A stretch of DNA of 64,000 nucleotides from CAXBNB01 sp040222275 (GTDB lineage: Bacteria; Bacteroidota; Bacteroidia; Cytophagales; Cyclobacteriaceae). Below, piece by piece: positions 6,532 through 15,546 of this stretch. Below the pieces are notes generated by a model. It had not been told where the DNA came from. It made no database searches and was given only the letters and a program-made list of their open reading frames with translations. Numbering within the stretch: position 1 is the first letter of the stretch; each line of letters begins with the position of its first letter. Position numbers and translations under genes: made by a program. Where the stretch lies: NCBI GenBank assembly GCA_040222275.1, contig JAVKDJ010000059.1, positions 1 through 64,000 of the forward strand, given 5' to 3'.

Positions 6532-8727
6532 TTGGCTATTAAAGTACTTCTGATAACCCCACCGTTCACCCAGTTGAACACGCCCTATCCGGCAACTCCC
6601 TACCTCAAAGGCTTTCTGAAAACCAGGGATGTTGAGTCGAATCAATTGGACTTGGGTATGGAAGTGATCCTGGAGGTTTTTTCATCAAGGGGGATGAAAG
6701 AATTATTTGAAAGCATCCATGATACCGATGGCTTGACAGCCAATAGCCAAAGGATTTATAACCTAAGAAATGAATACATCCGGACAATGGACGAGATTAT
6801 TGGTTTCTTACAGGACAAGAACCCTACTTTATCACACCTGATTTGCGAAGGGAATTATTTGCCTGAAGCATCTCGTTTCGATCAACTCGATGATCTGGAG
6901 TGGGCTTTTGGGACAATGGGAAGCAGGGACAAAGCAAGGCACCTGGCTACCTTGTACCTAGAAGATATTTCTGATTTCATCAAAGAAAACGTGGACCAGC
7001 ATTTCGGGTTCAGCCGCTATGCGGAAAGGCTGGGGTTATCGGCCAATTCATTCGATCCGCTATGCGACGAATTGAACAAGCCTGATAGTTTTGTCGCGAG
7101 GAAACTCACCGGGATACTTCAGGCCAAACTGGCAATGTATAAACCTGACCTGGTGGCGCTTTCGGTACCATTTCCCGGCAATCTATATGGTGCATTCAAA
7201 TGTGGCCAATGGATAAAGTCCAATGCGCCGGAGGTGAAAGTGGCCATGGGGGGTGGCTACCCAAACACGGAACTCAGAACAGTGAACGATGCAAGGGTGT
7301 TCGATTATATTGATTTTATTACCCTGGATGATGGTGAAGCTCCGATACTACATCTGATAGAGCACCTCGATGGAAAAAGAAAGCAGGAAGACCTCAAACG
7401 AACATTTTGCTTGTCCGATGGCAAGGTCACATATTTCAATGGATCGAAGGAAAAAGATATTGCCCAAAGGGAAGTTGGCACGCCGGACTATTCGGATTTG
7501 CCAATGGACAAGTATCTGTCGGTAATAGAAATAGCCAATCCGATGCACCGGCTTTGGAGCGATGGCCGATGGAACAAACTCACACTTGCCCATGGCTGTT
7601 ATTGGGGCAAGTGCACTTTTTGTGATATATCGCTGGACTATATCAAAAGGTACGAACCTGTTACAGCCGGAATCATTTGCGATCGAATAGAAACCCTGAT
7701 CGAACAAACAGGGCAAAACGGCTTTCATTTTGTAGATGAAGCAGCCCCACCGGCATTGATGAGGGATGTGGCATTGGAAATAATCAATAGGGGGCTTACG
7801 GTAGTATGGTGGACCAATATCAGGTTTGAAAAAAGCTTTACATCCGACTTGTGCCAATTGCTTGCCGCATCGGGCTGCATAGCTGTTTCTGGTGGTTTGG
7901 AAGTGGCCTCTGATCGCCTGCTGCAACTCATCGACAAGGGTGTGACTGTAGCACAGGTAGCCAGGGTTGCCAACAATTTCACTCAATCCGGTATCAAAGT
8001 CCATGCGTACCTGATGTATGGGTTTCCTACACAAACAGCCCAGGAAACCATCGATTCCCTGGAGGTAGTCCGTCAGATGTTTATGCTGGGGATCGTGCAA
8101 TCCGGCTATTGGCACCAGTTTGCCATGACGGCCCACAGTCCGGTTGGGATGTTCCCAGAGAAATTTGCTGTGGAGAGGGTTGGCCTGGAGGCTGGAAGTT
8201 TTGCCAACAATGACCTCCAGCACATCGACCGGCAAGGCGCCATTCATGAAGCTTTCAGCGAAGGTTTGAAAAAGTCGCTGTTCAATTTCATGCATGGTAT
8301 ATGTTTTGACTTCAGCCTGGATGAATGGTTTGAGTTTAAAGTGCCAAAGACCAAAGTAGCCCCGGATTATATTGAAGAGGCTTTGGAGCAAGGGGAGGAT
8401 TTAAAGCTAAATGAACATACCAAAGTCATTTGGCTTCAACATGCACCTGCTATCCGGTATTATACCAAAAAGAAAAAAGGAAAATCTACTGCCATGGCCG
8501 AGCTCTGTATAGTAACCAAACAGGAGGATGTTATTTTAAATGTTAAAGAAGCCCTGGGCAAATGGCTGAATGACTTGTTGCCCAGAATATCCATTTATAG
8601 TGAACAACCAATGCCATTTTCGCATATTGAAAAAGAATTTGAGGAAAACGATTTGGGGGATATAGAGATTTTTCTTGGAAGTTATACCATGAACATTCTT
8701 CGAAAAACAGGGTTGTTGTTTCTCTAA
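6532..8727 (+). CDS. B12-binding-domain radical SAM protein
   Basis: A 731-residue protein that begins at TTG (MAIKVLLITPPF), the usual N-terminus of cobalamin-type radical SAM proteins. Residues about 1-270 contain the B12-domain-like part (KPDLVALSVPFP, VKVAMGGGYPNTELR, FITLDDGEAP). The radical SAM core follows, with cysteines 356, 361 and 364 in HGCYWGKCTFC, a CX4CX2C spacing rather than the common CX3CX2C. Later come GFHFVDEAAPP, a glycine-rich VSGGLEVASDRLL and AYLMYGFPTQTAQET. The C-terminal 170 residues are not recognised. Such enzymes use a [4Fe-4S] cluster and S-adenosylmethionine for radical methylation or rearrangement, but no substrate gene is adjacent. The gene is monocistronic and ends at a hairpin. 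Confidence 0.85.
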   Translation: MAIKVLLITPPFTQLNTPYPATPYLKGFLKTRDVESNQLDLGMEVILEVFSSRGMKELFESIHDTDGLTANSQRIYNLRNEYIRTMDEIIGFLQDKNPTLSHLICEGNYLPEASRFDQLDDLEWAFGTMGSRDKARHLATLYLEDISDFIKENVDQHFGFSRYAERLGLSANSFDPLCDELNKPDSFVARKLTGILQAKLAMYKPDLVALSVPFPGNLYGAFKCGQWIKSNAPEVKVAMGGGYPNTELRTVNDARVFDYIDFITLDDGEAPILHLIEHLDGKRKQEDLKRTFCLSDGKVTYFNGSKEKDIAQREVGTPDYSDLPMDKYLSVIEIANPMHRLWSDGRWNKLTLAHGCYWGKCTFCDISLDYIKRYEPVTAGIICDRIETLIEQTGQNGFHFVDEAAPPALMRDVALEIINRGLTVVWWTNIRFEKSFTSDLCQLLAASGCIAVSGGLEVASDRLLQLIDKGVTVAQVARVANNFTQSGIKVHAYLMYGFPTQTAQETIDSLEVVRQMFMLGIVQSGYWHQFAMTAHSPVGMFPEKFAVERVGLEAGSFANNDLQHIDRQGAIHEAFSEGLKKSLFNFMHGICFDFSLDEWFEFKVPKTKVAPDYIEEALEQGEDLKLNEHTKVIWLQHAPAIRYYTKKKKGKSTAMAELCIVTKQEDVILNVKEALGKWLNDLLPRISIYSEQPMPFSHIEKEFEENDLGDIEIFLGSYTMNILRKTGLLFL

Positions 8728-8755
8728 ACCACCAGCAGAAGCCTCTTTAAACACA

Positions 8756-8782
8756 ATGCCCCAACTTCACAGGTTGGGGCAT
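8756..8782. terminator. Hairpin between convergent genes
   Basis: ATGCCCCAAC at 8756-8765 pairs perfectly with GTTGGGGCAT at 8773-8782 across a seven-base loop. There is no strong T-run on either side, but a 10-bp GC-rich stem between two convergent genes is most simply a bidirectional terminator. Confidence 0.5.
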
Positions 8783-8834
8783 ATGTCGCAAGTACAAAAA
8801 GTTAAACTACTAAACTATTGTGTCATAAATATTA

Positions 8835-9908
8835 TTATCGGTACGATAAGGTTACGTTTCCATCATTGGCTGTCAATTCCACAGGAATGCCGCCACCATT
8901 TACCCGTCCGTTCACAGAACGGTCCTTGGAGGTGCCATCAAACTGATTGAGGTCGGTATTTATTTTTGATGCCTTGATGGCGAGGTTTATACCGATTTTT
9001 TCAGGAACAGTGACATTTATATTGCCATCATTGGTGGTCATATAAAGGCTTTCTTTCAAATCAAAAATATTGCCTCGGATGTCCCCATCTGAAGTAACTG
9101 CCCTCATTGACCCGGAATGCCCCTGAAAGGAAATGTTGCCATCAGAGGTTTTCAGGCTGGCTTTTCCATTGGTATTCCCCGATTGGATATCCCCATCACT
9201 GGTAGTAAGGTCGAGGTTTCCGTTTACAGCATTAGCTACTATGTTGCCGTCGCTGGTAACCAGGTTTAACGAACCGTTTACAGCGTCCACATCAGCATTT
9301 CCATCCGATGTACGTCCGCTCAAAGGACCATCTACCGTTCGTACATGTATGTTTCCATCACTGGTAACCAGGTCACATGCTCCTTCAATTTGACTGATGT
9401 GAATGTTGCCATCGGAGGTTCGGGCATGTACGTTTCCGGTGATTTTGGCCAGTTGAATATTGCCATCGCTGGTTTTCAGTTTTAGGCTGCCTTCCAATCC
9501 AGCCGCCAGAATGTTTCCATCAGATGTATTCAGGTTGCAAGTGGTTTGAACGGGTGCTTCAATTTTGAAAGACACATAGACCCTATTGCGCCAGTTGCCA
9601 AGGTTTTGCTTTTGACTGACTTTTATTTCCAGCTTGTTTTGATCACTGCTGATATCAAGGTTCACCTTTTCTTCCAATTCGGCCCTTGTCATATTCACAA
9701 GCCTGCCATTTCTTTTTACCAGAAAGAATACCCTGATGTTGTTCTCGTTCGATGGTGATACTTCAATGTTTCCATCGTTGGTATGGATGCTTAGGTTTGC
9801 CGGGCTTTGTATGTCATAAACTTCCTGAAATGAATAATCAACATCTTGTGCTTTGGCCATTATAGTCAGGATAAGACTAATGAGTAGGAGGACATAAACT
9901 TTGGTCAT
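8835..9908 (-). CDS. DUF4097-type beta-repeat protein, exported
   Basis: A 357-residue exported protein. I choose the ATG at 9908, since it gives a clean signal peptide (TKVYVLLLISLILTIMAKA) that an upstream start at 9983 would bury. The body is a run of short units, each carrying (T/N)(S/N)DG(N/D)I, about 12 copies including two flanking variants, spaced roughly 18-20 residues. This is the signature of DUF4097-like right-handed beta-solenoids, often annotated as putative adhesins. Likely periplasmic or envelope-associated. Function unknown. Confidence 0.8.
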   Translation of the reverse strand: MTKVYVLLLISLILTIMAKAQDVDYSFQEVYDIQSPANLSIHTNDGNIEVSPSNENNIRVFFLVKRNGRLVNMTRAELEEKVNLDISSDQNKLEIKVSQKQNLGNWRNRVYVSFKIEAPVQTTCNLNTSDGNILAAGLEGSLKLKTSDGNIQLAKITGNVHARTSDGNIHISQIEGACDLVTSDGNIHVRTVDGPLSGRTSDGNADVDAVNGSLNLVTSDGNIVANAVNGNLDLTTSDGDIQSGNTNGKASLKTSDGNISFQGHSGSMRAVTSDGDIRGNIFDLKESLYMTTNDGNINVTVPEKIGINLAIKASKINTDLNQFDGTSKDRSVNGRVNGGGIPVELTANDGNVTLSYR

Positions 9909-10148
9909 GATAGTACAGTTTAAAGGAACATCAATTTGAAACAATTCGAATAAGAGACGCCAGCAAATTGTGGATGGTTGCATGGTGGTTTAAAATAATA
10001 GGTCTATGCGATCAACATTAAGTATGGTATAGATTTTTGGTTCTATGTAAATTGGTATGGGTTCACAGAAAGGTAACCGGCATTTACCAGTATATCCCTC
10101 ACCCGGTTCAGATGGTATTTTGGTAAGAGTTGGAAGCACCAGTGCAAT

Positions 10149-10310
10149 TCAAAGAGGCTGTCTTAAAAGTATTTCGTTATTGCGAACGGAGTGAAGCCTG
10201 CCTGTCGGACAGACATGGCAATCTCACTATAAAGAGTGCTATCCAAGGTAGAGATCACTTCGCTGCGCTCGTGATGACGGTTTGTTGGACTTTTGAGACA
10301 GCCTCTTTGA
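10149..10310. mobile_element. MITE with 22-bp terminal inverted repeats enclosing a REP-like hairpin
   Basis: The 22 bases at 10149-10170 (starting tcaaagaggctgtct) match the reverse complement of 10289-10310 at 21 of 22 positions. Inside lies a long imperfect palindrome: cgttattgcgaacggagtga near 10174 pairs with the reverse complement of a segment ending cgtgatgacg near 10278. It resembles the widespread 'CGTCATTGCGA / gcaatctc' bacterial intergenic repeat. The element is 162 bp and encodes no protein. It was probably mobilised in trans by a transposase recognising GAGGCTGTCT-type ends. No clear target-site duplication was seen. Confidence 0.7.
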
Positions 10311-10457
10311 GTTTGTGTCGAAAAAAAATCCATACGAAGGCTATCAAGCATAAGTCATATAGAGCCGAATTTTTAGCGTTCATAAGGCTCATTATGTCCG
10401 GTACTGATACAAGGTGGGATGGGGGTTTGTTGTTTAAGTGTTTGAAAAGCAATATCT

Positions 10458-10465
10458 TACATTTG
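10458..10465 (+). promoter_or_regulatory. Candidate -7 element upstream of the permease gene
   Basis: TACATTTG matches TAnnTTTG, 43 bases before the ATG at 10509. No properly spaced -33 element was found. Confidence 0.3.
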
Positions 10466-10508
10466 GGGTATGCTTATTGAAGAGGTTGGGGGAACTAAAC
10501 CTGAAACC

Positions 10509-12965
10509 ATGTTTAAATACTTTCTGAAAATTGCCTTTAGAAACTTCGTTAAGAACAAGTCATTTTCCCTGATCAACATTTCAGGACTGGCTGTGGGGGT
10601 CTCTGTTTTTCTGATGATCATGCTCTATGTGCGTTTTGAAAAGAGCTACGATAAATACCACCACAATATAGACGGCCTGTACAGGGTGGTGATGTCCTCA
10701 AACCTCGGGGCTGCCAATTTTGCCAGCAGCGCCACCAATCACCCTGCAGTTGGGCCAGCTATGAAGGCAGATTTTCCTGAAGTCAAGGCTTATGCCCGCC
10801 TGGTGGACGAATCCATATTCATCAATTCAGCGGCGGTATCGTATGCCGCCGAAAATGGCTCGAAGGTTACCTTCAACGAGGAGAATATGTACATAGCCGA
10901 TGGTGCCATCTTCAAGATGTTTGACATCCCGATCCTGGCAGGAGACAGGGAAAATCCTTTGAGGGAGCCAAGGAGCATGGCCATATCGGAATCGGTGGCA
11001 TTTAAGTACTTTGGAGAGGAAGACCCGATAGGGAAGTTCCTGACAGTTAATTCGAATACCAGAATGAAGGTGGCCGCAGTTTTCGAAGATTTACCCACCA
11101 ACACCCATTTGAAATTTGAACTCCTCCTTTCCTTTCAACTTTTCGAAGGCAATCTGGACAATACGTGGATTTGGCCTGAGTTTTACAACTATATACAACT
11201 GGAAGATGGGACTGACCCAAAAGCCGTGGAAGCCAAATTTCCTCAAATGGTGGTAAAGTACCTGAGCCAAATAATGGAAGAGTATAATTTCGAGACCAGG
11301 TTCAAACTCCAACCTGTCGCTGATATCCATTTGACATCAAACCTGGCAAAAGAGCTAAAACCCAATAGTAGCCATCAGACCATTAATTTTCTGGTCATCC
11401 TGGCTTTTTTTATCATTCTCATTGCCTTGGTCAACTATATCAATTTATCCACAGCCAAGTCTGTGGAGAGGGCGAGGGAGGTAGGATTGAGAAAAGTGAT
11501 TGGCACACACAGGGTCAACCTGATAGCCCAGTTTCTTTTAGAATCAATCCTGATCAATTTTTTTGCCCTGTTGGTGGCCATGGTATTAGTAGTGATGTTG
11601 TTCCCGTACTTTAACGGATTGGTAGGATTAGATATCATAAGCATTGATTTTTGGAAGGATGTATGGGTTTGGCAGATGATGGCCATGCTATTGCTTACAG
11701 GTGGCATCATGGCGGGCATTTACCCTGCCTTTGTCCTGTCCTCTTTTAGGCCGGCTGAAGTCCTGAAAGGCAAGTTTCATCATTCGGGAAGCGGCAATGC
11801 CGTCAAAAAAGGGCTGATTGTTTTCCAGCTGTCTGTTTCTATAGCACTAATATTGGGCACGGTGGTGGTGTATAGCCAGCTCACCTTCATGCGTGCCAAA
11901 GATCCCGGATATGATACCAGTCAATCATTGGTGCTTAGGGCTCCTGCCGAAAGTGATTCTACCTATGCTTCGCGAATAAGGACATTCAACCATGAGTTGA
12001 GGAACCATTCAAGTATCGAAAATGTAAGCATATCTTCGGATGTGCCTGGCAAGCCACTGCTTAATCTCAATACCATTAGGAACGACGGGCAACTCAACAA
12101 CGAAAGTGAAGTCGCCCATTATTTAACCATAGATGAGGAATTTATCGGGCTGTATGATATGGAGATGAAAGCCGGGGAGAATTTTTCCAGGGGCGATGAA
12201 TTCAGGTATGATGCGGAAAATGAGCGCAATGCAGTTTTGGTGAATGAAACTGCCCTTAAGATACTTGGAATTGCAAATGCGGAAGAGGCCGTTGGAGCCA
12301 AAGTCCATTTCAAACTGGGGCCAATCTACCGCCCGGCCAGGATCAAAGGAGTTGTGGGCGATTTTCACCAACAGTCCCTTCAGAAAAAAATTGAGCCCAT
12401 ACTGTTTATCTACAACGAAGGGGGATATGGGCGGTTTATTACGCTGAAGACGAGTGCGGGAAACTTAAATGCAGCCATGTCGCACTTGCAAGAGGTTTAT
12501 CCGGATTTTTTTCCAAACGATGCATTGGAATATTTCTTCCTGGACGAATATTTTGACCGTCAATATACACTGGACCAGCGCCTGGTGAAGATTTTTATGT
12601 CATTTTCAGTGCTGGCCATATTTATTGCCTCGCTTGGGCTTTTCGGGTTGGCATCTTATGTGGCTTTGCACAAGGCAAAAGAAATGGGTATTCGCAAAAT
12701 TTTAGGGGCTTCTGTACAGGGCATTATCCTGTTGATGTCTATGGAATTTGTTAAGCTCGTTCTGTTGGCTGCTGTTGTTTCCATACCGCTGGCCTACTTT
12801 GGCATTAAAGAGTGGCTGGACAACTACGCTTTCCAGCTAGACCTGGAAGTGTGGATGTTTCTCGTCCCTGTAGCTATGGTATTGGTGATCACCCTGTTTA
12901 CCATAGGGATAGAATCGCTGAAAACAGCCCTGATGAATCCTGTGAATACGCTTAGGAATGAATAA
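10509..12965 (+). CDS. FtsX/MacB-type ABC transporter permease
   Basis: An 818-residue inner-membrane protein. The ATG at 10509 is preferred because MFKYFLKIAFRNFVKNKSFS is the standard N-terminus of this Bacteroidota family. It has two repeats, each with a transmembrane helix, a MacB-like periplasmic core (about 45-250 and 450-645) and three FtsX helices (about 285-430, with ERAREVGLRKVIG; and 690-815, with HKAKEMGIRKILG). Such permeases couple cytoplasmic ATP hydrolysis to work on periplasmic or outer-membrane substrates such as lipoproteins, antimicrobial peptides or envelope stress factors. The ATPase subunit is not adjacent and must be encoded elsewhere. Confidence 0.9.
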   Translation: MFKYFLKIAFRNFVKNKSFSLINISGLAVGVSVFLMIMLYVRFEKSYDKYHHNIDGLYRVVMSSNLGAANFASSATNHPAVGPAMKADFPEVKAYARLVDESIFINSAAVSYAAENGSKVTFNEENMYIADGAIFKMFDIPILAGDRENPLREPRSMAISESVAFKYFGEEDPIGKFLTVNSNTRMKVAAVFEDLPTNTHLKFELLLSFQLFEGNLDNTWIWPEFYNYIQLEDGTDPKAVEAKFPQMVVKYLSQIMEEYNFETRFKLQPVADIHLTSNLAKELKPNSSHQTINFLVILAFFIILIALVNYINLSTAKSVERAREVGLRKVIGTHRVNLIAQFLLESILINFFALLVAMVLVVMLFPYFNGLVGLDIISIDFWKDVWVWQMMAMLLLTGGIMAGIYPAFVLSSFRPAEVLKGKFHHSGSGNAVKKGLIVFQLSVSIALILGTVVVYSQLTFMRAKDPGYDTSQSLVLRAPAESDSTYASRIRTFNHELRNHSSIENVSISSDVPGKPLLNLNTIRNDGQLNNESEVAHYLTIDEEFIGLYDMEMKAGENFSRGDEFRYDAENERNAVLVNETALKILGIANAEEAVGAKVHFKLGPIYRPARIKGVVGDFHQQSLQKKIEPILFIYNEGGYGRFITLKTSAGNLNAAMSHLQEVYPDFFPNDALEYFFLDEYFDRQYTLDQRLVKIFMSFSVLAIFIASLGLFGLASYVALHKAKEMGIRKILGASVQGIILLMSMEFVKLVLLAAVVSIPLAYFGIKEWLDNYAFQLDLEVWMFLVPVAMVLVITLFTIGIESLKTALMNPVNTLRNE

Positions 12966-13057
12966 AAGTAACATACCCCATGAGGATCGTTGGATTTGGG
13001 TTGTTTGTAAAACCTCTTATAGCCTATACTGGTAAGTGATCATAGCCATTCTTTGAT

Positions 13058-15286
13058 CTATGATTGGCTGATCTTTGCCTTTCTGTCATTCAACACCGCT
13101 CTGATCTCTACATAGCTAAATTCATCACCGAGTTTTGCTTTTACATTGCCCAGGGTGGCTTCATCCAGCGAGTCGATCACCTGGGCTATTTGATTGGATT
13201 TTTGCTCATCAACAAACTGGCTAAGTTCTAGTTTTGTACCTATGAAACTCACTAAATGGCCTTCTATTGTGGATGGACTAAGGCCTCTGGTCTCGGCGAT
13301 TTCTTCTATCGTTTGTCCACTTTGATACAATTCCAGGCTCTGTCTCTGACTATCGCCTTTTACTTGTTTCGTTTTCGCTTGTTTGGTTTCCTCGGAAATT
13401 TCCTGAAGCCCAGCTCTTCGTCTGTCATTGATATCAGCCATCAACCCCGAAATGTCCTGGCCGGTGGATAACCCCTGTGTCAAATCTACCACCTCCTGTA
13501 ACTCCATCTTTTTCAGTTTGAAAAGGCTGGCCAATTCGTGGACCTCTTTCAGGTATTTTTTTACGCCGGATTTTGCCTTCAGTGATTCGTAGTGCTGTGT
13601 CAGCGGATCGAATGCTTCTGTTTTCAGGGCATTGTCGAAATATTGTGAGGCGGCACTTATCCTGCTATGGACGTGCGCATAGTTGTCCTTTTCTGCTTCA
13701 TTCAAAAGGCCGTTGAGTTGGTGGGTAAACTTTTCTGCAGTTTCCTGCTGTTTCGTTACCGATGTTTTGATGTTCTGCATCATTTCGATGGCAGTTTCTT
13801 TATTGGGTATGCGTTTGTCTGCCATGCTTTGAATAAGGTTGGTAGTTTCCCATGTCACCTTCTTCCAGTCATACGCCTTCAACAATAGTCCTCTGATAAA
13901 AGAGACCCTGGCACCCAGAAGCCTTTCTTTCAATAGGTCAGAATGTTGCTCCCGGGCACTGAAAGCCACGGCCGAACGATCGCTACTGATACTATTGGAT
14001 TCAATCTTCGAGTGCAGCACCAGTCCGCTGAGTGAGGTAAGCCTGCTCAGTGCCACATACACCTGACCAGCGGCAAAAGACCCGCCGGCATCAATGATGG
14101 CCTTGTCAAAAGTGAGGCCCTGGCTTTTGTGTATGGTAATGGCCCATGCCAGGCGTATCGGAAACTGTGTGAAGGTTCCTTTTACATCTTCTTCCAACAG
14201 GCTCGTTTCTTTGTTCAGTTTGTATCTTTTATTCTCCCAGGTTTCCTTTTCTACCTTTACTTCTTCATCATTTCCTGGAAAAACTACACAAATGTCATCA
14301 CCCTTTATGCTTTTGATGATACCGATTTTACCGTTGTAGTACCTTGGCTTGTCCCCTTTGTCATTTCTAATAAACATTACCTGCGCACCTTCTTTTAATT
14401 TCAGCTCAGACTCTGCTATTACGGTGGCTTCATTGAAATCCCCGCTGATGGTGGCCCGAAACGTGTGGGCAGGGCCGGGTAGTTTTTCAAGCTGATTGCT
14501 GTTGATCACATCTGCTTTGCTGTTGTGTGTGGTCAGGGTGATGTATTCTCCTTCATTTTGTGGTTTGAAGTCAGGTTTGTAGTAGCTGTTTAGGGTAGCC
14601 AGATCGTCCATGCCCATTTGGTCGTTTCTGATGTTGTTTAGCATCCTAATGAATTGTTCATCGCTTTGGCGGTAGATGTTTTTGAGCTCCAGATAAATGG
14701 GAGGGGAGTCTTTGAGGGCCCAGGCGTTGAAAAAGGAAGGGGATGGGTAGTACTTCTGTAAAGTGCCCCATTCACTGTTTTTTACCACGGGAGGCAGTTG
14801 GAAAAGGTCTCCTATAAACAGCACCTGAACGCCTCCAAAGGCCAGCCGGTTGTTGCGCCTTACCGAACGAAGGATAACATCAATGGCATCCAGCAAATCT
14901 GCCCTCAACATGGAAACTTCGTCTATGATGAGCAGCTCGAGCTCCCGTATCAGTTCGCGTTTGGCTTTATTTAAGCGCAGGTGCTTCAAAAGGCTGTTTC
15001 TGTCCACAAATTCCCCATACTCACTCTGGTGTGGAGCAACATCGGGGAGGTATCCACCCAATGGTAGCTGGAAAAGTGAGTGCAAGGTAACCCCGCCGGC
15101 GTTCATTGCAGCCACTCCAGTTGGGGCACTAATGGCTAGTTTTTTATGACAGTGGTTTTTGATGTATTTAAGAAAAGTGGTTTTTCCTGTACCAGCTTTT
15201 CCTGTTAGGTAGAGGTGCTCATTTGTGGTGTTCACAAAATCTGCTGCCAGTTCAAAGTAGGTATTTTTTTCGAGGGTATTGTCCAT
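13058..15286 (-). CDS. PIF1/RecD2-like helicase with C-terminal helix-turn-helix
   Basis: A 742-residue cytoplasmic superfamily 1 helicase. Walker A is GKAGTGKT (residues 29-36), Walker B is LLIIDEVSML, and later motifs include FIGDLFQLPPV, NIYRQSD, WAITIHKSQGLTFDKAIID and VYVALSRLTSLSG, as in PIF1-type 5'-3' DNA helicases. The C-terminus (about 640-742) has a helix-turn-helix of the RecQ-associated type (SGQTIEEIAETRGLSPSTIE). The role is probably in replication-fork or recombination intermediates. It is transcribed alone and is convergent with the upstream permease gene. Confidence 0.88.
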   Translation of the reverse strand: MDNTLEKNTYFELAADFVNTTNEHLYLTGKAGTGKTTFLKYIKNHCHKKLAISAPTGVAAMNAGGVTLHSLFQLPLGGYLPDVAPHQSEYGEFVDRNSLLKHLRLNKAKRELIRELELLIIDEVSMLRADLLDAIDVILRSVRRNNRLAFGGVQVLFIGDLFQLPPVVKNSEWGTLQKYYPSPSFFNAWALKDSPPIYLELKNIYRQSDEQFIRMLNNIRNDQMGMDDLATLNSYYKPDFKPQNEGEYITLTTHNSKADVINSNQLEKLPGPAHTFRATISGDFNEATVIAESELKLKEGAQVMFIRNDKGDKPRYYNGKIGIIKSIKGDDICVVFPGNDEEVKVEKETWENKRYKLNKETSLLEEDVKGTFTQFPIRLAWAITIHKSQGLTFDKAIIDAGGSFAAGQVYVALSRLTSLSGLVLHSKIESNSISSDRSAVAFSAREQHSDLLKERLLGARVSFIRGLLLKAYDWKKVTWETTNLIQSMADKRIPNKETAIEMMQNIKTSVTKQQETAEKFTHQLNGLLNEAEKDNYAHVHSRISAASQYFDNALKTEAFDPLTQHYESLKAKSGVKKYLKEVHELASLFKLKKMELQEVVDLTQGLSTGQDISGLMADINDRRRAGLQEISEETKQAKTKQVKGDSQRQSLELYQSGQTIEEIAETRGLSPSTIEGHLVSFIGTKLELSQFVDEQKSNQIAQVIDSLDEATLGNVKAKLGDEFSYVEIRAVLNDRKAKISQS

Positions 15287-15546
15287 TTTCAGATGGTGAA
15301 TTCCAAGATTGAAAGGTAAAAAATTATATTTAATAAAGCAGTTTCTGATGTAGTAATTGGTCGGTTAATTTCAAAGGGGTTACTTCCATCACCCTATTTT
15401 TCGACTCCATTTTTTTATCTTTGAAAACACGGTTGATTCTGGGATTTTTTTAAACTGTCATTTTTGTAATTTCTACATATCTTGTTATAGCGATATGGTT
15501 TGGGGTTTGCGGGTTAATCTATTTGGTGTTTAATATTTGGAAAATA

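Noticed and set aside
7348..8391. A 347-residue minus-strand ORF
   Set aside because: It is fully contained within the radical SAM gene on the other strand and has low-complexity shadow composition.
10130..10480. A 116-residue plus-strand ORF upstream of the permease gene
   Set aside because: It runs across the MITE and its inverted repeats; two minus-strand ORFs over the same element are equally artefactual.
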